DNA from: Aquarana catesbeiana | Taxonomy: Eukaryota > Chordata > Amphibia > Anura > Ranidae | Length of the DNA stretch: 64,000 bases | Direction: 5' to 3' | NCBI RefSeq assembly: GCF_042186555.1 | Contig: NC_133327.1 | Coordinates: forward strand, 51,224,065 to 51,288,064 | Shown: positions 1-12,312 of the stretch, piece by piece | Layout of the letters: the number at the start of each line of letters is the position of its first letter | How positions within the stretch are numbered: position 1 is the stretch's first letter | Translations under genes and position numbers: made by a program | The notes under the pieces: generated by a model | What the model was told of the DNA's origin: nothing | Seen by the model: the letters and a program-made list of their open reading frames with translations, nothing else | The model's database searches: none

Positions 1-3000
1 TACTGTGCTTTATTGTTAACCATTTTTTTGTCTTCAGGTATGCCATTCACGACTTTGAGTGGTTATACCAGAATGATGCCTGCAGGTTTAGGTATCAGCT
101 TGGTATCATTCTTTTCAGCCAGCGGTCAGCTTTCATGTAAAAGCAATCCTAGCGGCTAATTAGCCTCTAGACTGCTTTTACAAGCAGTGGGAGGGAATGC
201 CCCCCCCCACCGTCTTCCGTGTTTTTCTCTGGCTCTCCTGTCCCAACAGGGAACCTGAGAATGCAGCCGGTGATTCAGCCAGCTGACCATAGAGTTGATC
301 AGAGACCAGAGTGGCTCCAAACATCTCTATGGCCTAAGAAACAAGAAGCTATGAGCATTTTATGACTTAGATTTTGCCGGATGTAAACAGCGCCATTGGG
401 AATTTGGGGAAGTATTTTATCACACCGATCTTGGTGTGGTCAGATGCTTTGAGGGCAGAGGAGAGATCTAGGTTCTAATAGACCCCAATTTTTTTAAAAA
501 AGAGTACCTGTCACTACCTATTGCTATCATAGGGGATATTTACATTCCCTGAGATAACAATAAAAATGATTTAAAAAAAAAATGAAAGGAACAGTTTAAA
601 AATAAGATAAAAAAGTAAAAAAATAATAAAGAAAAAAAAAAAAAAAGCACCCCTGTCCCCCCCTGCTCTCACGCTAAGGCAAACGCAAGCGTTGGTCTGG
701 CGTCAAATGTAAACAGCAATTGCACCATGCATGTGAGGTATCACCGCGAAGGTCAGATCGAGGGCAGTAATTTTAGCAGTAGACCTCCTCTGTAAATCTA
801 AAGTGGTAACCTGTAAAGGCTTTTAAAGGCTTTTAAAAATGTATTTATTTTGCTGCCACTGCACGTTTGTACGCAATTTTAAAGCATGTCACGTTTGGTA
901 TCCATGTACTCGGCCTAAGATCATCTTTTTTTATTTCATCAAACATTTTGGCAATATAGTGTGTTTTAGTGCATTAAAATTTAAAAAAGTGTGTTTTTTC
1001 CCCAAAAAATGGGTTTGAAAAATCGCTGCGCAAATACTGTGTGAAAAAAAAAGAAACACCCACCATTTTAATCTGTAGGGCCTTTGCTTTAAAAGAATAT
1101 ATAATGTTTGGGGGTTCAAAGTAATTTTCTTGCAAAAAAAAAAATAATTTTTCATGTAAACAAAAAGTGTCAGAAAGGGCTTTGTCTTCAAGTGGTTAGG
1201 AGAGTGGGTGGTGTGTGACATAAGCTTCTAAATGTTGTGCATAAAATGCCAGGACAGTTCAACCCCCCCCAAATGACCCCATTTTGGAAAGTAGACACCC
1301 CAAGCTATTTGCTGAGAGGCATGTCGAGTCCATGGAATATTTTATATTGTGACACAAGTTGCGGGAAAGAGACAAATTTTTTTTTTTTTTTGCATAAAGT
1401 TGTCACTAAATGATATATTGCTCAAACATGCCATGGGAATATGTGAAATTACACCCCAAAATACATTCTGTTGCTTCTCCTGAGTATGGGGATACCACAT
1501 GTGTGAGACTTTTTGGGAGCCTAGCCTCGTACGGGACCCCAAAAACCAAGCACCGCCTTCAGGCTTTCTAAGGGCGTAAATTTTTGATTTCACTCTTCAC
1601 TGCCTATCACAGTTTCGGAGGCCATGGAATGCCCAGGTGGCACAACCCCCCCCCAAATGACCCCATTTTGGAAAGTAGACACCCCAAGCTATTTGCTGAG
1701 AGGTATAGTGAGTATAATTAAAGAAAATTGCGCTGCGCTTAGGTATGCATCAATATAATGTGTTCGCCCTATCGAAATCATAAAGGTGCTATGCGCATGC
1801 GATTCAGAACAAGAATAATTCCGTATATCCAAAAAAATATGTGCTACCAAATGCCACATCCAAAGTGCAATGTACTTTAATAAATGAACTCTATGTGCAT
1901 AAAAAATTGTGCTACTGAATATTGCATCCAAAGTGCAATGGACTTACTAATAATAATAATATATGCATAAGATCATATAATTAATCAATTAAATGAACTA
2001 ACAAAAAAATGTGCCAAAAAAATGTATCAAAAAGCCATGCGTATTATATCCAAAGTGCAGTGTGCAAATAATATTCTACATATATCCATATATATACTCA
2101 CATTGATTAATAGTATTCAATAAATCTAAGTGAACCAAAACATGCGCTATAAATATAGTATCTTATACTCATAAACTGCAATAAATCATACAGGTGATAG
2201 GTGAAATCAAAACCATATATAAGTGATATGCAATGCTTGAAATAATAATGTCCTTATCCGTGAAAAAAAAAAAAAAATACTCCAAGACAGTATCCCACAG
2301 CAATGTGCAGTGAAAAAGTTCCAAAGGTAAAACTACAGTGCAAAAAAGTGTTTCACAGTGTTTCACATAAAAATCCAATCGCTGAACCCCAGTGCCCAGA
2401 TCATGCCGTGATATGCCTCGGTGACCCCCAAAGTAGTTGCGCTCACCTTAGAGCGTGTGACACAGGGTTTAGCTGCGTCAGTACACGCTATGGAGCCACC
2501 TCTGGGCTCAGTATCAGGAAAATAGATGATCTCCAACTAGGTTCTTTAGGCTCCACGGACATCAAACCCATAAAAAGAAGGGACTACATAGTATAATACC
2601 GCCAGATACTTTATTAAAACCATAAGAAATCAATCCCCACACTGGGGTACTCACATTTTATAGGTGCTCAGTGTGCACCAAACAATAACAGGCAGAGTAG
2701 CGCTAATTGGCGTGCTGTGGGGTGTCAGAGATCCCCAGCCCAGCTCTGTGCTGATCGCTCCATCCTGGCCCCTCCCCTACGCATCTTCGACACAGGGAAT
2801 CACGTGTCTTCATCAGGGGGATATTATTGGACGGGCGCTCTGCAGTTTAAATACACTAACGGTGGCCATTTTCCTTGAGACCGCAGACTATTATGTATTA
2901 GGCTCCGCTCCTCTATGTATAGTGAGTATTTTGCAGACCTCAATTTTTGTCACAAAGTTTTAAAAATTGAAAAAAAAAAAAAAAAATTTTCTTGTCTTTC

Positions 3001-4182
3001 TTCATTTTCAAAAACAAATGAGAGCTGCAAAATACTCACCATGCCTCTCAGCAAATAGCTTGGGGTGTCTACTTTCCAAAATGGGGTCATTTGGGGGGGG
3101 TTGTGCCACCTGGGCATTCCATGGCCTCCGAAACTGTGATAGGCAGTGAAGAGTGAAATCAAAAATTTACACCCTTAGAAATCCTGAACGCGGTGCTTGG
3201 TTTTCGGGGCCCCGTACGTGGCTAGGCTCCCAAAAAGTCCCACACATGTGGTATCCCCATACTCATTAGAAGCAGCTAAATGTATTTTGGGGTGCGATTG
3301 CACATATGCCCATGGCCTGTGTGAGCAATATATCATTTAATGACAACTTTGTGCAAAAAAAAAAATGGTCACTTTCCCGCAACTTGTGTCAAAATATAAA
3401 ATATTCCATGGACTCAACATGCCTCAAAGCAAATAGCTTGGGGTGTCTACTTTCCAAAATGGGGTCATTTGGGGGGGGGGCTTATGGGTTTATGCGATCT
3501 GGGCATTTTATGGCCTTCAAAACTGTGATAGGTAGTGAGGAGTAAAATCAAAAATTTACATCCTTAGAAATCCTGAAGGCAGTGATTGATTTTCAGGGCC
3601 CCGTATGTGGCTAGGCTCCCAAAAAGTCCCACACATGTGGTATCCCCGTACTCAGGAGAAGCAGCTGAATATATTTTGGGGTGCAATTTCACATATGGCC
3701 ATGGCCTGTGTGAGCAATATATCATTTAGTGACAACTTTTTGTAATTTTTTTTTTTTTTGTCATTATTCAATCACTTGGGACAAAAAAATGAATATTCAA
3801 TGGGTTCAACATGCCTCTCAGCAATTTCCTTGGGGTGTCTACTTTCCAAAATGGGGTCATTTGTGGGGGTTTTGTACTTCCCTGCCATTTTAGCACCTCA
3901 AGAAATGACATAGGCAGTCATAAATTAAAGGCTGTGTAAATTCCAGAAAATGTACCCTAGTTTGTAGGCGCTATAACTTTTGCGCAAACCAATAAATATA
4001 AACTTATTGACATTTTTTTTACCAAAGACATATGGCCGAATACATTTTGGCCTAAATGTATGACTAAAATTGAGTTTATTGGATTTTTTTATAACAAAAA
4101 GTAGAAAGTATCATTTTTTTTCAAAATTTTCGGTCTTTTTCCGTTTATAGCGCAAAAAATAAAAACGACAGAGGTGATCAAA
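1..4182 (+). mobile_element. piggyBac-family element, copy A (partial)
   Basis: From base 1 this stretch follows 20836-23800 almost base for base, so it is a second copy of the element at 18172-23966. The window begins inside it. Its right end is lost: similarity stops near 4182, about 150 bp before the terminal repeat seen in copy B. No transposase remnant lies in this part. It holds an A/T-rich block (540-650), an inverted repeat (about 1255-3490) and further direct repeats of the same unit to about 3900. A separate 1.2-kb sequence is inserted in the left arm (1715-2917). The family assignment rests on the TTAA duplication and the zinc-finger remnant of copy B. Confidence 0.75.
1715..2917 (-). 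mobile_element. Insert with 11-bp target duplication, possibly Penelope-like
   Basis: The sequence TATAGTGAGTA occurs at 1704-1714 and again at 2918-2928, and copy B has it only once at the matching site, so about 1,203 bp were inserted here. The left half is A/T rich with degenerate direct repeats around the phrase ATCCAAAGTGCA (near 1860, 1925 and 2048). The minus strand of the right half carries CTGATGA (2816-2810) and then GAAG (2788-2785), bracketing a 5-bp stem, which resembles a hammerhead ribozyme core. Such motifs are known from Penelope-like retroelements. No reverse transcriptase frame is present, so the class is an inference. Confidence 0.5.
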
Positions 4183-6425
4183 TATGCTTTATAAGCACTT
4201 TAAGACTATTTTTACTCACATCAATCTGCCATCCTCCGTTGCATCTCTTCCAGAAGTCAAAATTGGTGATCCATCGCTGCTGTTCTAACCTACCACTAAT
4301 CAACCTTTTCTCAGCACCTCACTGTAAAATCATCACTTCACTGTTTGGGATTTTAGGACTTTGTGAGAACTGTGCTTGTGGAACCAAAGGAAGGTGCCTC
4401 CAAGACAGGATGATGAAAGACCACTTTTCTAAAACATGCATGTAGCCTGCAAATAGATACTACAAGTACTATCAGAAATGTTGTAGAATCAACACTTTCA
4501 ATAATAATTACAATAATGTTTATGGGTATCAGGCTGCTCAGTTAATTAGAGTGAGACCCTATGGGCTGGTAAACCATGGAAAACCATAGATAAGAAATTG
4601 AACGTACTAATGAACTGATAAAGGGCCTCTAGGATCGCATTAACAGTCCCATTGTTTTAAAAGACACTTTTGACTGTTTCACTAATGGGACACATTTTTG
4701 GGGTTTAAAATGTTGAGGATTACGTTCAAGGCATTGGTGGTTTATGGCAGATTTAGGGACTTCAAAGTGATCTAGTAAGTGTTCTAAATAGCATTTGTGT
4801 GTGGGTTACAAAATCAACCTTCATATGCTGCATGTAGTTTTGCACATTTTAATTTTGTATGTGGCCAAGAATGCTCATTACTGCACCAAAGAACCATAAC
4901 AGTCAGATCTGTACTTACAGCACACTACAGTGATCCCCTAGAAAATGTTGATCCCATTCCACATATTCCTGAGAATTCTTGGGGTAAATGTATGTATTAA
5001 TATGCAGACAACTGCTTATAAAACCCATTAGGACAACATAATATTCTTTATTGGGAATCACTTCCCCCTATCTACTTATACTGACCTTTTCTGGTGCATA
5101 CCCACACTGGTCTAATTGTTTGCTAGAGCTCTGAGAAATTCCTGATGGTTCCAGGTATGAGGGAGCATGTTACCTCTCTCCTACTATGCACAGGATCCAA
5201 TTCTTGGGAATGAGTGGTCAAAAACTAGGCCTTAACACTTTAATGTGAGGGAAGGAAATTGGTTGTTAATCCTGACTAAGCTCCAACACTGACAAACAGA
5301 GAGCATGCATATAAGCTCAGCATCCCATGTGGCTGCTATGGAGACAGACTGACAGAGTGTAAAGAAGAGTGATTGTACAGTAGGCTCTGGATGTACTGTA
5401 CTTCATAGGATGGTGTGGTGTTTGAGAGGAAGTGGGAGCTAGCAAAGACATACCATAAAGGCTGGGTCCAAAGAGTCACCAATATTCAGAGACATAATCA
5501 GCATACATGCCGAGTGTGAGGATAGGCCAGTAGACTATCACCACCACCACAAGGGTCAGGGCCTACCATTTGTACTAGTTGACCAGATATGAATGCCTTT
5601 GGCTTAAATTACCTCTTTTCCAGAAAGCAAACAGCATGGAGACCTGTTTTTTTTACTTCACACATGCAACATTACAACATTTAGCCTGTAGGGACAGCTC
5701 CAGCCATGGACTGTCTGCACGAGTCATTTTGGGACTGATTTTCCTACCTAGCTCTCAGTACCTAGCTGCCAAAATATAAGGCCTATGCCCTTTAAGTCCC
5801 TGAATGCAAAAACAGGCACAAGATAGTGCAAACATTTTTAGTGTACCTGAATGTATCACAGGTAGGCAATCAGAGGATCTAAAATGTTTGTGGATCCTCC
5901 AATGCTGCTTTACTTTTGCTGTTTGAGCTTTTAAGGCAATTAGCCAGAAACACTCATAATTGCCTCAAAGAGAAGTTGCCAACAGGTAGATGGATGGTAT
6001 AGACTTAACAATGTCACTATGGGGCTCCATGATTTGTAAGTATGCCTTTGTATATGATAGACTTTTAGAATATTAAAAATAAGTATCTCTTTTCAGGTAC
6101 AGTGACTGTTAAACACCTCAAACAATGTAAGAAATGATGCATATACAAAATGTGTCAATATGTATGTGATTAGCAAGTAAAAATATGAATAGCATCCAGC
6201 TTCAAATTTCAAAAATCTCCCCATGTTTGATACTATTTTTTGTACATGTAACAAGGGAACTGAGAAAACTCCAGACTTGACTTTTCAAAGCGAGAGAAAA
6301 GAAGCACAAAAAAACCCAAAACAATGCAATCTGAACCCAACAAATGCAATTTTTTAATGACAGATTTGAAATCATTTAATTTCTAATACAAATATAAATG
6401 ATTACATTTTGAAGTCTTAAACTTA
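4183..6425. other. Intergenic region upstream of first OR
   Basis: No coding frame, terminal repeat or known element was recognised here. The sequence is ordinary A/T-rich intergenic DNA with only short open frames lacking recognisable domains. It probably includes the promoter and any 5' noncoding exon of the OR at 6426, but I could not locate them. Confidence 0.4.
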
Positions 6426-7373
6426 ATGGAACAACTTAACGACACAATTCTCAAAGAGATAATTCTTCTGGGATTTTCGACAGATCTAAAAATAAACATT
6501 TCACTTTTTGTTCTATTTTTTCTAATCTACTCGATAACTTTTATTGGAAATTTTCTTATAATATGCGTAATTGCCACCAACCTTCAACTTCACACTCCAA
6601 TGTATTTTTTTCTTTGCATTTTATCCTTTGTAGACTTGTGCAATTCATCATCAATTGTACCACGACTGTTGCACGATTTATTATCTCTTCAAAGAGCAAT
6701 TTCACTTGGGGCTTGTGCTGTGCAGTTATATGTTGTTCTTCTTATGGGAGGTTCAGAGTGTCTACTCCTGGCTATTATGGCTTATGACCGATTTGTTGCC
6801 ATTTGCCGACCACTTCATTATCCCGTTATTATGAGGTGGAGTGTTTGCTATCGACTTACAGCTTTTTTGTGGATAACTAGCTTCTTGATGTTTGTCTTCC
6901 CACCACTTGTATCTCCCCTGCCCCTGTGTAATCCAAATCAGATCAACCATTTTATGTGCGAGATTGTGGCTCTCATGAAAATAACATGTTCTCATATCCA
7001 CGAACACGAGATTATTATGTTTATGATTTGCTTTATTAGTATTCTCGTACCCTTTTTGTTTATTATAGGAACGTATATTTGTATTATATCATCTATATTA
7101 AAGATTCGCTCAGCACAAAGATCCAAGGCCTTTTCCACCTGCACTTCACATATTACAGTAGTGGTTTTATTTTATGGATCGGCAATGATAATGAACTTTG
7201 GTGGCTTCTCACCCAACTCCAAAAACCAAGGGAAATATATTCCTGTTTTTTATAATATTATTTGCCCAATGTTAAACCCCATTATTTATAGTCTGAATAA
7301 TAATGAAGTGAAGGAGAAATTGAGAAAGCAAAATATACTGTCCATCTTTTTGGTTCAAAGTTATGATAAATAA
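6426..7373 (+). CDS. Class II olfactory receptor (first)
   Basis: A single-exon, seven-transmembrane, rhodopsin-type receptor of 315 residues, the usual OR length. Such proteins bind odorants in the cilia of olfactory neurons and signal through G-olf. Visible family marks are GN in TM1 (near residue 41), LHTPMYFF after it, MAYDRFVAICRPLHYP at the TM3/loop 2 border (M118, D121, R122), FSTCTSH at the TM6 entry, and PMLNPIIYSLNN in TM7. The short N-terminus and absence of a signal peptide fit ORs, but the N-linked site is weak (N5-D-T). The start is the first ATG of the frame and aligns with the MEQ start of the second OR. The frame has no stop or gap. Subfamily is uncertain, perhaps family 2/13-like. 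It is nearly identical in layout to the OR at 37906. Confidence 0.95.
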   Translation: MEQLNDTILKEIILLGFSTDLKINISLFVLFFLIYSITFIGNFLIICVIATNLQLHTPMYFFLCILSFVDLCNSSSIVPRLLHDLLSLQRAISLGACAVQLYVVLLMGGSECLLLAIMAYDRFVAICRPLHYPVIMRWSVCYRLTAFLWITSFLMFVFPPLVSPLPLCNPNQINHFMCEIVALMKITCSHIHEHEIIMFMICFISILVPFLFIIGTYICIISSILKIRSAQRSKAFSTCTSHITVVVLFYGSAMIMNFGGFSPNSKNQGKYIPVFYNIICPMLNPIIYSLNNNEVKEKLRKQNILSIFLVQSYDK

Positions 7374-7374
7374 A
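7369..7374 (+). promoter_or_regulatory. Poly(A) signal overlapping OR stop codon
   Basis: AATAAA at 7369-7374 overlaps the TAA stop (7371-7373) of the first OR. The second OR has AATAAA five bases after its stop. The very close signal implies either a very short 3' UTR or use of a later site. Confidence 0.4.
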
Positions 7375-7817
7375 ATATTATGCACAGTATTCCTCTTCAT
7401 CCAATATGATGGTCTGCATCTACCAGAATAATTGAAGGCAAAGATCGTCAACCAGCACATCCACAGAGTTTTAAAACCTTTTTTATTTTTAGTTTTGGAT
7501 AGAAGAGTAAGGATTTAGAATAGCCAGGTTTTAAAAGATATATGTAGCACTATTGAAAATATATTTCCTATTATCTCTGACAACCATCAAATGCAGGTGG
7601 GGGAAGATCAATGTCATAAGGAAATAGATAGAAATACATTTTTTAAAATGCAGAATGCCATGGTGGATTGATATATTTTTATCGCATGGGATTTCAGTGA
7701 AGTTTGAAACATGAATTGCAGTGTGCTGGCTATTTCCTACATGTCAATTTGAAAATTATATCAGATTAGGTCATGCACCCAGTTCAAAGGTAAAAGAGGT
7801 ACAGCCGCATGACAATG

Positions 7818-7849
<32 letters not shown>
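7374..7849. other. OR 3' flank ending in a TA microsatellite
   Basis: The first bases after the stop match the 3' flank of the second OR (both contain AACCAGCACATCC), so the duplicated unit extended past the coding region. No gene is seen. The stretch ends in a (TA)n tract at about 7823-7849, which served as the TA target of the Tc1 element that follows. Confidence 0.6.
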
Positions 7850-7852
<3 letters not shown>

Positions 7853-8362
7853 TGGATATAAAAAGTCTACACACCCCTGTTAAAATGCCAGGTTTCTGTG
7901 ATGTAAAAAAAGAGACAAAGTTAAATAATTTCTGAACTTTTTCCACCTTTAATGCAACCTCTAAACTGTACAACTCAATTGAAAAACAAACTGAAATCTT
8001 TTGGGAGGGGAAGTAAAAATAAATAAATAATATGTTGCTTAAGTGTGCACACCCTCTTATAACTGGGGGTATAGCTGTGTTCAGAATTAAGTGATCACAT
8101 TCAAACTCATGTTAAATAGGAGTCAGTACACACCTGCCATCATTTAAAGTGCTTCTGATTAACCCAAAATAAAGCTCAGCTGTTCTAGTAGATCTTTCCT
8201 GACATTTTCTTAGTCGCATCCTACAGCAAAAGTCATGGTCTCCAGAGAGCTTCCAAAGCATCAGAGGGATCTCATTGTTAAAAGGTATCAGTCAGGAGAA
8301 GGGTACAAAAGAATTTCCAAGGCATTAGAAATACCATGGGACACAGTTAAGACAGTCATCAT
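7850..8362 (+). mobile_element. Tc1/mariner element, 5' part only
   Basis: Starts CAGTGGATATAAAAAGTCTA directly after a TA dinucleotide, a Tc1-type terminus. About 385 bp of noncoding end lead to the transposase start at 8235. The element stops near 8362, where L1 ORF1 sequence begins. The catalytic part and the right terminal repeat are missing. Confidence 0.75.
8235..8360 (+). pseudogene. Tc1 transposase N-terminus
   Basis: An ATG at 8235 opens a frame with the helix-turn-helix pattern of Tc1 transposases (ELPKHQRDLIVKRYQSGEGY followed by KRISKALEIPWDTVKTVI). This is the paired-like DNA-binding half, about 42 residues. The DDE catalytic domain is absent because the element is cut off at the junction with the following LINE, and the frame meets a stop shortly after. 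Confidence 0.75.
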
Positions 8363-8365
8363 GGC

Positions 8366-9560
8366 ATGTCTTGGACATGGCTGGATGAAGACACGTGTCT
8401 GTTGAGCTCCCGGACTTCTCCCGCATACCCCGGCCCATTTCACTACATTTTCTACGGCATGTACTCAGCAAAGAAGAGGAAGGGAAGGGGAGGCATAAAG
8501 CAACTAACCCTGCAAAAACTGGGGGGCAATAGCCTGCTTTTTCCCTTATTCTCAGGTGTCCTCTCCTGCTCCCAAGAAGGAAGAACCATGCAGCTCGCCG
8601 CAAGAAGCTCCAGACCCCATCAATCACCCTTCCTCTCCTACTGCCTCCATAGCATTGGACTCTTACTCGGACACTCCGGCAGCACGGGCTCTCAAAGTCC
8701 CTCTGCTTATCCACCTACCCTACAGGTGGATGCGGAGCTGCAGGCTCTCCTTCATGCCCTCCCGACTAAGGTGGACATTGAATCTCTAATTGGACGCCTA
8801 GAAAAACAGCACCGTAAAGACCTAATAGAGGTTAAACGGGACATGCAATCCCTCTCCACTCGCCTAACTTCGGAGGAATCCTCACTGGCATCCCTGGAAA
8901 CACACCTGGCCTCCTTGGAATCCCTCCAGGAAGCCCACGTTGATGCCGCTGTGACCCTGCAACTCCACCTAGAGGACATGGAGGATAGGAGCTGGTGCAA
9001 TAACCTGCGGCTCCAGGGACCACCAGAAGTAACAGGACCCAAGGACTTAGTGGAAATAGAACTCGATCAGATCCACCGGGCCCTGGGTCCCCGACCTACC
9101 GATCCTAAGTGACCAAGAGACATGGTATGGAGAGTCCACCACTACACCCATAAGGAACTCATCATCCGGAAGGCGAGGGGACCTGGAGTTCGATTGAGCA
9201 ACGATAAAAATCCTGCCCGATCTCCCTAGGGCCACCCTGCATAGACGAGCCCTGCTTGCGCTCAATCCTGGATCTCGCCCACCGGCTCGGCACCAGACAC
9301 AGATGGGGCTACCCTCTCTGTTACTTTGTGGAAGGATCAGCAACACTCCTTCACCCCCTGTACCCCTGGAGATCTACCAGTTATCTTCAGGTTCCTGGAA
9401 ATGGATCCCATCCCTGTCCCGAATTGGCTGCTTTTCCTGCCGCAGCCCGCTGGCTGGTCGGGTTCGACAGCACCTTGGAGGAACCCTCCACCGAGACCGC
9501 AGAGATCCAGACAGAGATCCAGAGTGCCCTCACCGGAGGTACCACGTGAGTCCTGAGCGG
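8366..9560 (+). pseudogene. L1-like LINE ORF1 remnant
   Basis: Best open stretch 8366-9112 (248 codons). Its C-terminal half shows the L1 ORF1p pattern: a coiled-coil-like run (about 8760-8970, rich in L, E, S and R), then EDMEDRSWCNNLRLQGPPE (RRM start) and IHRALGPRPTDP. Homology continues after the stop at 9112 in other frames (HHYTHKELIIRKARG; a basic patch; then a PGDLPVIFRFLEMDPIPVPN-like C-terminal piece near 9380-9430). Several stops and frameshifts make it dead. ORF1p binds LINE RNA. The part of ORF2 at 14425-14604 may come from the same insertion, split by the CR1. Confidence 0.7.
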
Positions 9561-10296
9561 TTATGCCTGCTCTTTAACAGGGTTTCCCCTGCAGCTTGTA
9601 CTGATTGAATTCCCCATGTCTGGAGAGCCATTAGACACTTCAGTTTATTTGAGCTATGCCTACTTGCCTGTCTGCATTGATAGCCCCCCCCATGTGTGTA
9701 CTCTAGTGGAGCTGTGATGGCTCTCTCCACCCTGCTGTTTTTTTTGTTTTTTTTACTGGGCTCAGCTCCCCAATGTTTCTGCCTTCCCAGGGAAGGTACG
9801 TACAACCTCCTCCTGATGCTCCTTGGAGTACTCAAGTGGAATACCAAACTGGGGACACCATCTAGATGCCAGACTCGCTGTTCCGTCCTAACACACCGAA
9901 CTATTGAGAGGGCAGCCTAGTTGCCTACTACATTAACGCCTTAATTCACCACGCAATGCTCGCTGGTGCAGGGACTGGTTACTATCACATTGTTTTACCA
10001 TGCAATGCAAAAGGGGCTAGCAATTAATCTCCATACCTGGTGTTCACCCCACCCTGTGGCGTGCCAGGACGTGTCCTCCTTCCTGATGGTTCTTGGGGGG
10101 CGGGGGTTGCGTCTATGCGGCTGGTATGGGGAGTACCTTGCTCTCCGTGTGATTCATTTCTGGGGAGCGGCTGCCCTACCCTGCCGCCAGGCCGCCGTAG
10201 ACTGGGGAGTTCACTCTCTCTGAAATTCCTGTGGCCCAGAACCTCTATTCCTAAAGCCACTTTGTGACAAACAGTGAAAGGGATAGTCGGGGCACT
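9561..10296 (+). other. Degenerate LINE sequence between ORF1 and the CR1 insertion
   Basis: No domain is recognisable. The position, between L1-like ORF1 and a later ORF2 fragment, suggests inter-ORF and early ORF2 sequence decayed beyond recognition, but nothing proves it. It ends at the CR1 3' tail. Confidence 0.35.
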
Positions 10297-10411
10297 GTAG
10301 AGAATAGTACTACATAGTATTACATATAGTTACATAGTTACATAGTAGGTGAGGTTGAAAAAAGACACAAGTCCATCAAGTCCAACCTATGTGTGTGATT
10401 ATGTGTCAGTA

Positions 10412-12310
10412 TTACATTACATATCCCTGTATATTGCGGTCATTCAGGCGATTATCTAATAGTTTCTTGAAGCTATCAATGCTCCCCGCTGAGACCACCG
10501 CCTGTGGAAGGGAATTCCACATCCTTGCCGCTCTTACAGTAAAGAACCCTCTACGTAGTTTAAGGTTAAACCTCTTTTCTTCTAATTGTAATGAGTGGCC
10601 ACGAGTCTTATTAAAATCTCTTCTGCGAAAAAGTTTTATCCCTATTGTGGGGTCACCAGTACAGTATTTGTAAATTGAAATCATATCCCCTCTCAAGCGT
10701 CTCTTCTCCAGAGAGAATAAGTTCAGTGCTCGCAACCTTTCCTCATAACTAAGATCCTCCAGATCCTTTATTAGCTTTGTTGCCCTTCTTTGTACTCGCT
10801 CCATTTCCAGTACGTCCCTCCTGAGGACTGGTGCCCAGAACTGGACAGCATACTCCAGGTGCGGGCGGACCAGAGTCTTGTAGAGCGGGAGAATTATCGT
10901 TTTATCTCTGCAGTTGATCCCCCTTTTAATGCATGCCAATATTCTGTTTGCTTTATTAGCAGCAGCTTGGCATTGCATGCCATTGCTGAGCCTATCATCC
11001 ACTAGGACCCCCAGGTCCTTTTCCATCCTAGATTCCCCCAGAGGTTCTCCCCCCAGTGTATAGATTGCATTCATATTTTTGCCACCCAAATGCATTATTT
11101 TACATTTTTCTACATTGAACCTCATTTGCCATGTAGTCGCCCACCCCATTAATTTGTTCAGGTCTTTTTGCAAGATTTCCACATCCTGCGGAGAAGTTAT
11201 TGCCCTGCTTAGCTTAGTATCGTCTGCAAATACAGAGATTGAACTGTTTATCCCATCCTCCAGGTCGTTTATGAACAAATTAAATAGGATTGGTCCCAGC
11301 ACAGAACCCTGGGGAACCCCACTACCCACCCCTGACCATTCTGAGTACTCCCCATTTATCACCACCCTCTGAACACGCCCTTGTAGCCAGTTTTCAATTC
11401 ATGTACTCATCCTATGGTCCATGCCAACGCACCTTATTTTGTACAGTAAAGGTTTATGGGGAACTGTGTCAAATGCTTTTGCAAAATCCAGATACACCAC
11501 GTCTACGGGCCTTCCTTTATCTAGATGGCAACTCACCTCCTCATAGAAGGTTAATAGATTGGTTTGGCAAGAACGATTCTTCATGAATCTATGCTGATTA
11601 CTGCTAATGATATCATTCTTATTACTAAAATCTTGTATATAGTCCTTTATCATCCCCTCCAAGAGTTTACATACTATTGATGTTAGGCTAACTGGTCTGT
11701 AATTCCCAGGGATGTTTTTTGAGCCCTTTTTAAATATTGGTGCTACATTGGCTTTTCTCCAATCAGCTGGTACCATTCAAGTCAATAGACTGTCTGTAAA
11801 AATTAGGAACAACGGTCTGGCAATCACCTGACTGAGTTCCCTAAGTACCCTCGGATGCAAGCCATCTGGTCCCGGTGATTTATTAATGTTAAGTTTCTCA
11901 AGTCTAAATTTAATTTCGTCCTCTGTTAACCATGTAGGTGCTTCCTGTGTTGTGTCATGAGGATAAACACTGCAGTTTTGGTTACTGAAGCCCCCCAATT
12001 CACTCGTGAAGACTGAGGAGAAGAATAAATTCAATACCTTTGCCATCTCCCCATCCTTTGTAACCAGATGTCCTTCCTCATTCTTTATGGGGCCAATATG
12101 GTCTGTCCTCCCTTTTTTACTGTTTACATACTTAAAGAATTTCTTGGGATTTTTTTTGCTCTCCTCCGCTATGTGTCTTTCATGTTCTATCTTAGCCAAC
12201 CTAATTGCACCCTTACATTTCTTATTGCATTCTTTATAAATTCTGAATGCTGTGGATGATCCCTCAACCTTGTATTTTTTGAAGGCCTTCTCCTTTGCTT
12301 TTATATGCAT
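10412..12310 (-). pseudogene. CR1 ORF2, reverse transcriptase part in three open pieces
   Basis: Pieces at 12310-11777, 11776-11399 and 11365-10412. They carry, in order, the linker (LNINKSPGPDGLHPRVL), RT block 1 (DWRKANVAPIFKKGSKN), the AKAFDTVPH motif, then GVPQGSVLGPILFNLFINDL and FADD (D48 and D49 of the last piece), and a C-terminal region ending in MWNSLPQAV and SFKKLLDNRL. This enzyme copies the LINE RNA at the nicked target. Stops near 11777 and 11396-11366 separate the pieces, so no full protein is made. The 3' piece is very similar to the CR1 fragment at 50519-51683. Confidence 0.85.
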
Positions 12311-12312
12311 TT

